Shown piece after piece: positions 5,264-5,697 of a stretch of 5,697 nt of DNA. The notes below the pieces were generated by a model. That model did no database searches. It saw only the letters and a list, made by a program, of their open reading frames with translations, and was not told where the DNA came from. This DNA is from Candidatus Methanofastidiosia archaeon (lineage in GTDB: Archaea; Methanobacteriota_B; Thermococci; Methanofastidiosales; Methanofastidiosaceae). The stretch lies in the NCBI GenBank assembly GCA_003558335.1, contig PWMA01000151.1:1-5697 (forward strand). Reading direction: 5' to 3'. Made by a program: the position numbers and the translations under genes. Every line of letters starts with the position of its first letter. Position 1 is the first letter of the stretch.

Positions 5264-5272
5264 TTTTAAATA
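5264..5272 (+). promoter_or_regulatory. TATA box for thiT
   Basis: TTTTAAATA lies about 40 nt before the thiT ATG. Transcription would start near 5293, giving a leader of about 15 nt that begins with GGGG. Such a leader is too short to hold a TPP riboswitch, so control by thiamine, if present, would need a protein regulator. Confidence 0.55.
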
Positions 5273-5307
5273 CTGATTTTTAGTAGACCAAAGGGGTTAT
5301 TGGTGTT

Positions 5308-5697
5308 ATGGAAAATAAAAGTATATTTACAGCTAGAGAGATATCTGAAATGGCAATTGCTATAGCCCTCTCAACTGTCCTTAGTTTCATAAAGGTTTTT
5401 CAGATGCCTCAAGGTGGATCAATTACTGCAGGGAGTATGATCCCTATAATATACCTTGCTCTAAGAAATAGGCCCAAAGTTGCAATTACGGGAGCAATTC
5501 TTTATGGAATAGTACAGTTTATAGTTGGACCTTTCTTTGTACACCCAGCACAGTTTCTTTTAGACTATCCCCTAGCATTTGGCGCACTTGGGATTGCAAC
5601 ATACGTAAAAAAATATCCTTCAATAGGGGCAGGCTTAGGTGTAGCTTTAAGATTTGTATCCCATTTTCTATCAGGAGTAATATTCTTTGGAATGTAT
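5308..5697 (+). CDS. thiT: ThiT, thiamine-binding S component of an ECF transporter (partial)
   Basis: ThiT binds thiamine in the membrane and, with an EcfA-EcfA'-EcfT energy module, imports it using ATP. The reading frame starts at ATG 5308 and stays open for 130 residues to the window end; full family members have about 180-200 residues, so the last one or two helices are missing. Family signatures are clear: MPQGGS (33-38), PAQFLLDYPLAFGALG (80-95) and RFVSHFLSGVIFF (115-127), with His119 at the position of a thiamine-contact histidine in known ThiT structures. Hydrophobic segments at about 12-30, 40-53, 57-78, 86-99 and 105-128 fit membrane helices. No energy-module gene is in view. The ATG is preceded by GGTG, rather close to it, and by AGGGG further upstream. 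Presence suggests thiamine salvage. Confidence 0.93.
   Translation, partial: MENKSIFTAREISEMAIAIALSTVLSFIKVFQMPQGGSITAGSMIPIIYLALRNRPKVAITGAILYGIVQFIVGPFFVHPAQFLLDYPLAFGALGIATYVKKYPSIGAGLGVALRFVSHFLSGVIFFGMY

Noticed and set aside
5257..5307. TPP riboswitch before thiT
   Set aside because: The gap is 51 nt and the predicted leader about 15 nt, too short for the fold; no conserved THI-box bases were seen.

Overview
The window is AT-rich archaeal DNA, most likely from a euryarchaeote of the methanogen type. The evidence is the gene set: an O-phosphoseryl-tRNA synthetase (SepRS, indirect cysteine-tRNA route), the archaeal wyosine enzyme Taw1/TYW1, an archaeal prefoldin beta subunit and an archaeal-type NMN adenylyltransferase. 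TATA-box promoters and leaderless or near-leaderless starts agree with this. A lineage such as Ca. Methanofastidiosales would fit the AT-rich, SepRS-using, thiamine-scavenging profile, but that placement is a guess.

Layout. Positions 1-171 (minus) hold the N-terminus of a secreted protein that leaves the window. Positions 172-400 are very AT-rich non-coding DNA with a TATA box and several palindromes and repeats. Positions 401-2255 (minus) are a two-gene unit with its own promoter: an unrecognised 139-residue protein with a SecB-like layout, overlapping by 8 nt a SepRS that lacks the usual N-terminal extension. Positions 2307-4605 (minus) are a tight three-gene unit: pfdB, a DHH/DHHA1 phosphoesterase, and taw1, whose start lies inside the DHH gene. 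At about 4606-4704 two TATA boxes face away from each other and drive pfdB leftward and nadM rightward. Positions 4705-5256 (plus) are nadM. Positions 5308-5697 (plus) are the first 130 residues of the thiamine transporter subunit ThiT, cut by the window end.

Together the genes are informational and cofactor functions: tRNA charging (SepRS), tRNA modification (Taw1), protein folding (prefoldin, perhaps the SecB-like protein), nucleotide turnover (DHH protein), NAD synthesis (NadM) and thiamine uptake (ThiT). Most are ordinary. The most unusual part is the sepS locus: a short SepRS with Asp in place of a Thr thought to help bind the phosphoserine substrate, translationally coupled to a small protein of unknown role.

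Start sites were re-chosen using Shine-Dalgarno sequences, TATA spacing and known family N-termini for four genes (SecB-like, taw1, pfdB, nadM). No insertion sequences, CRISPR arrays, tRNAs or rRNAs were seen.
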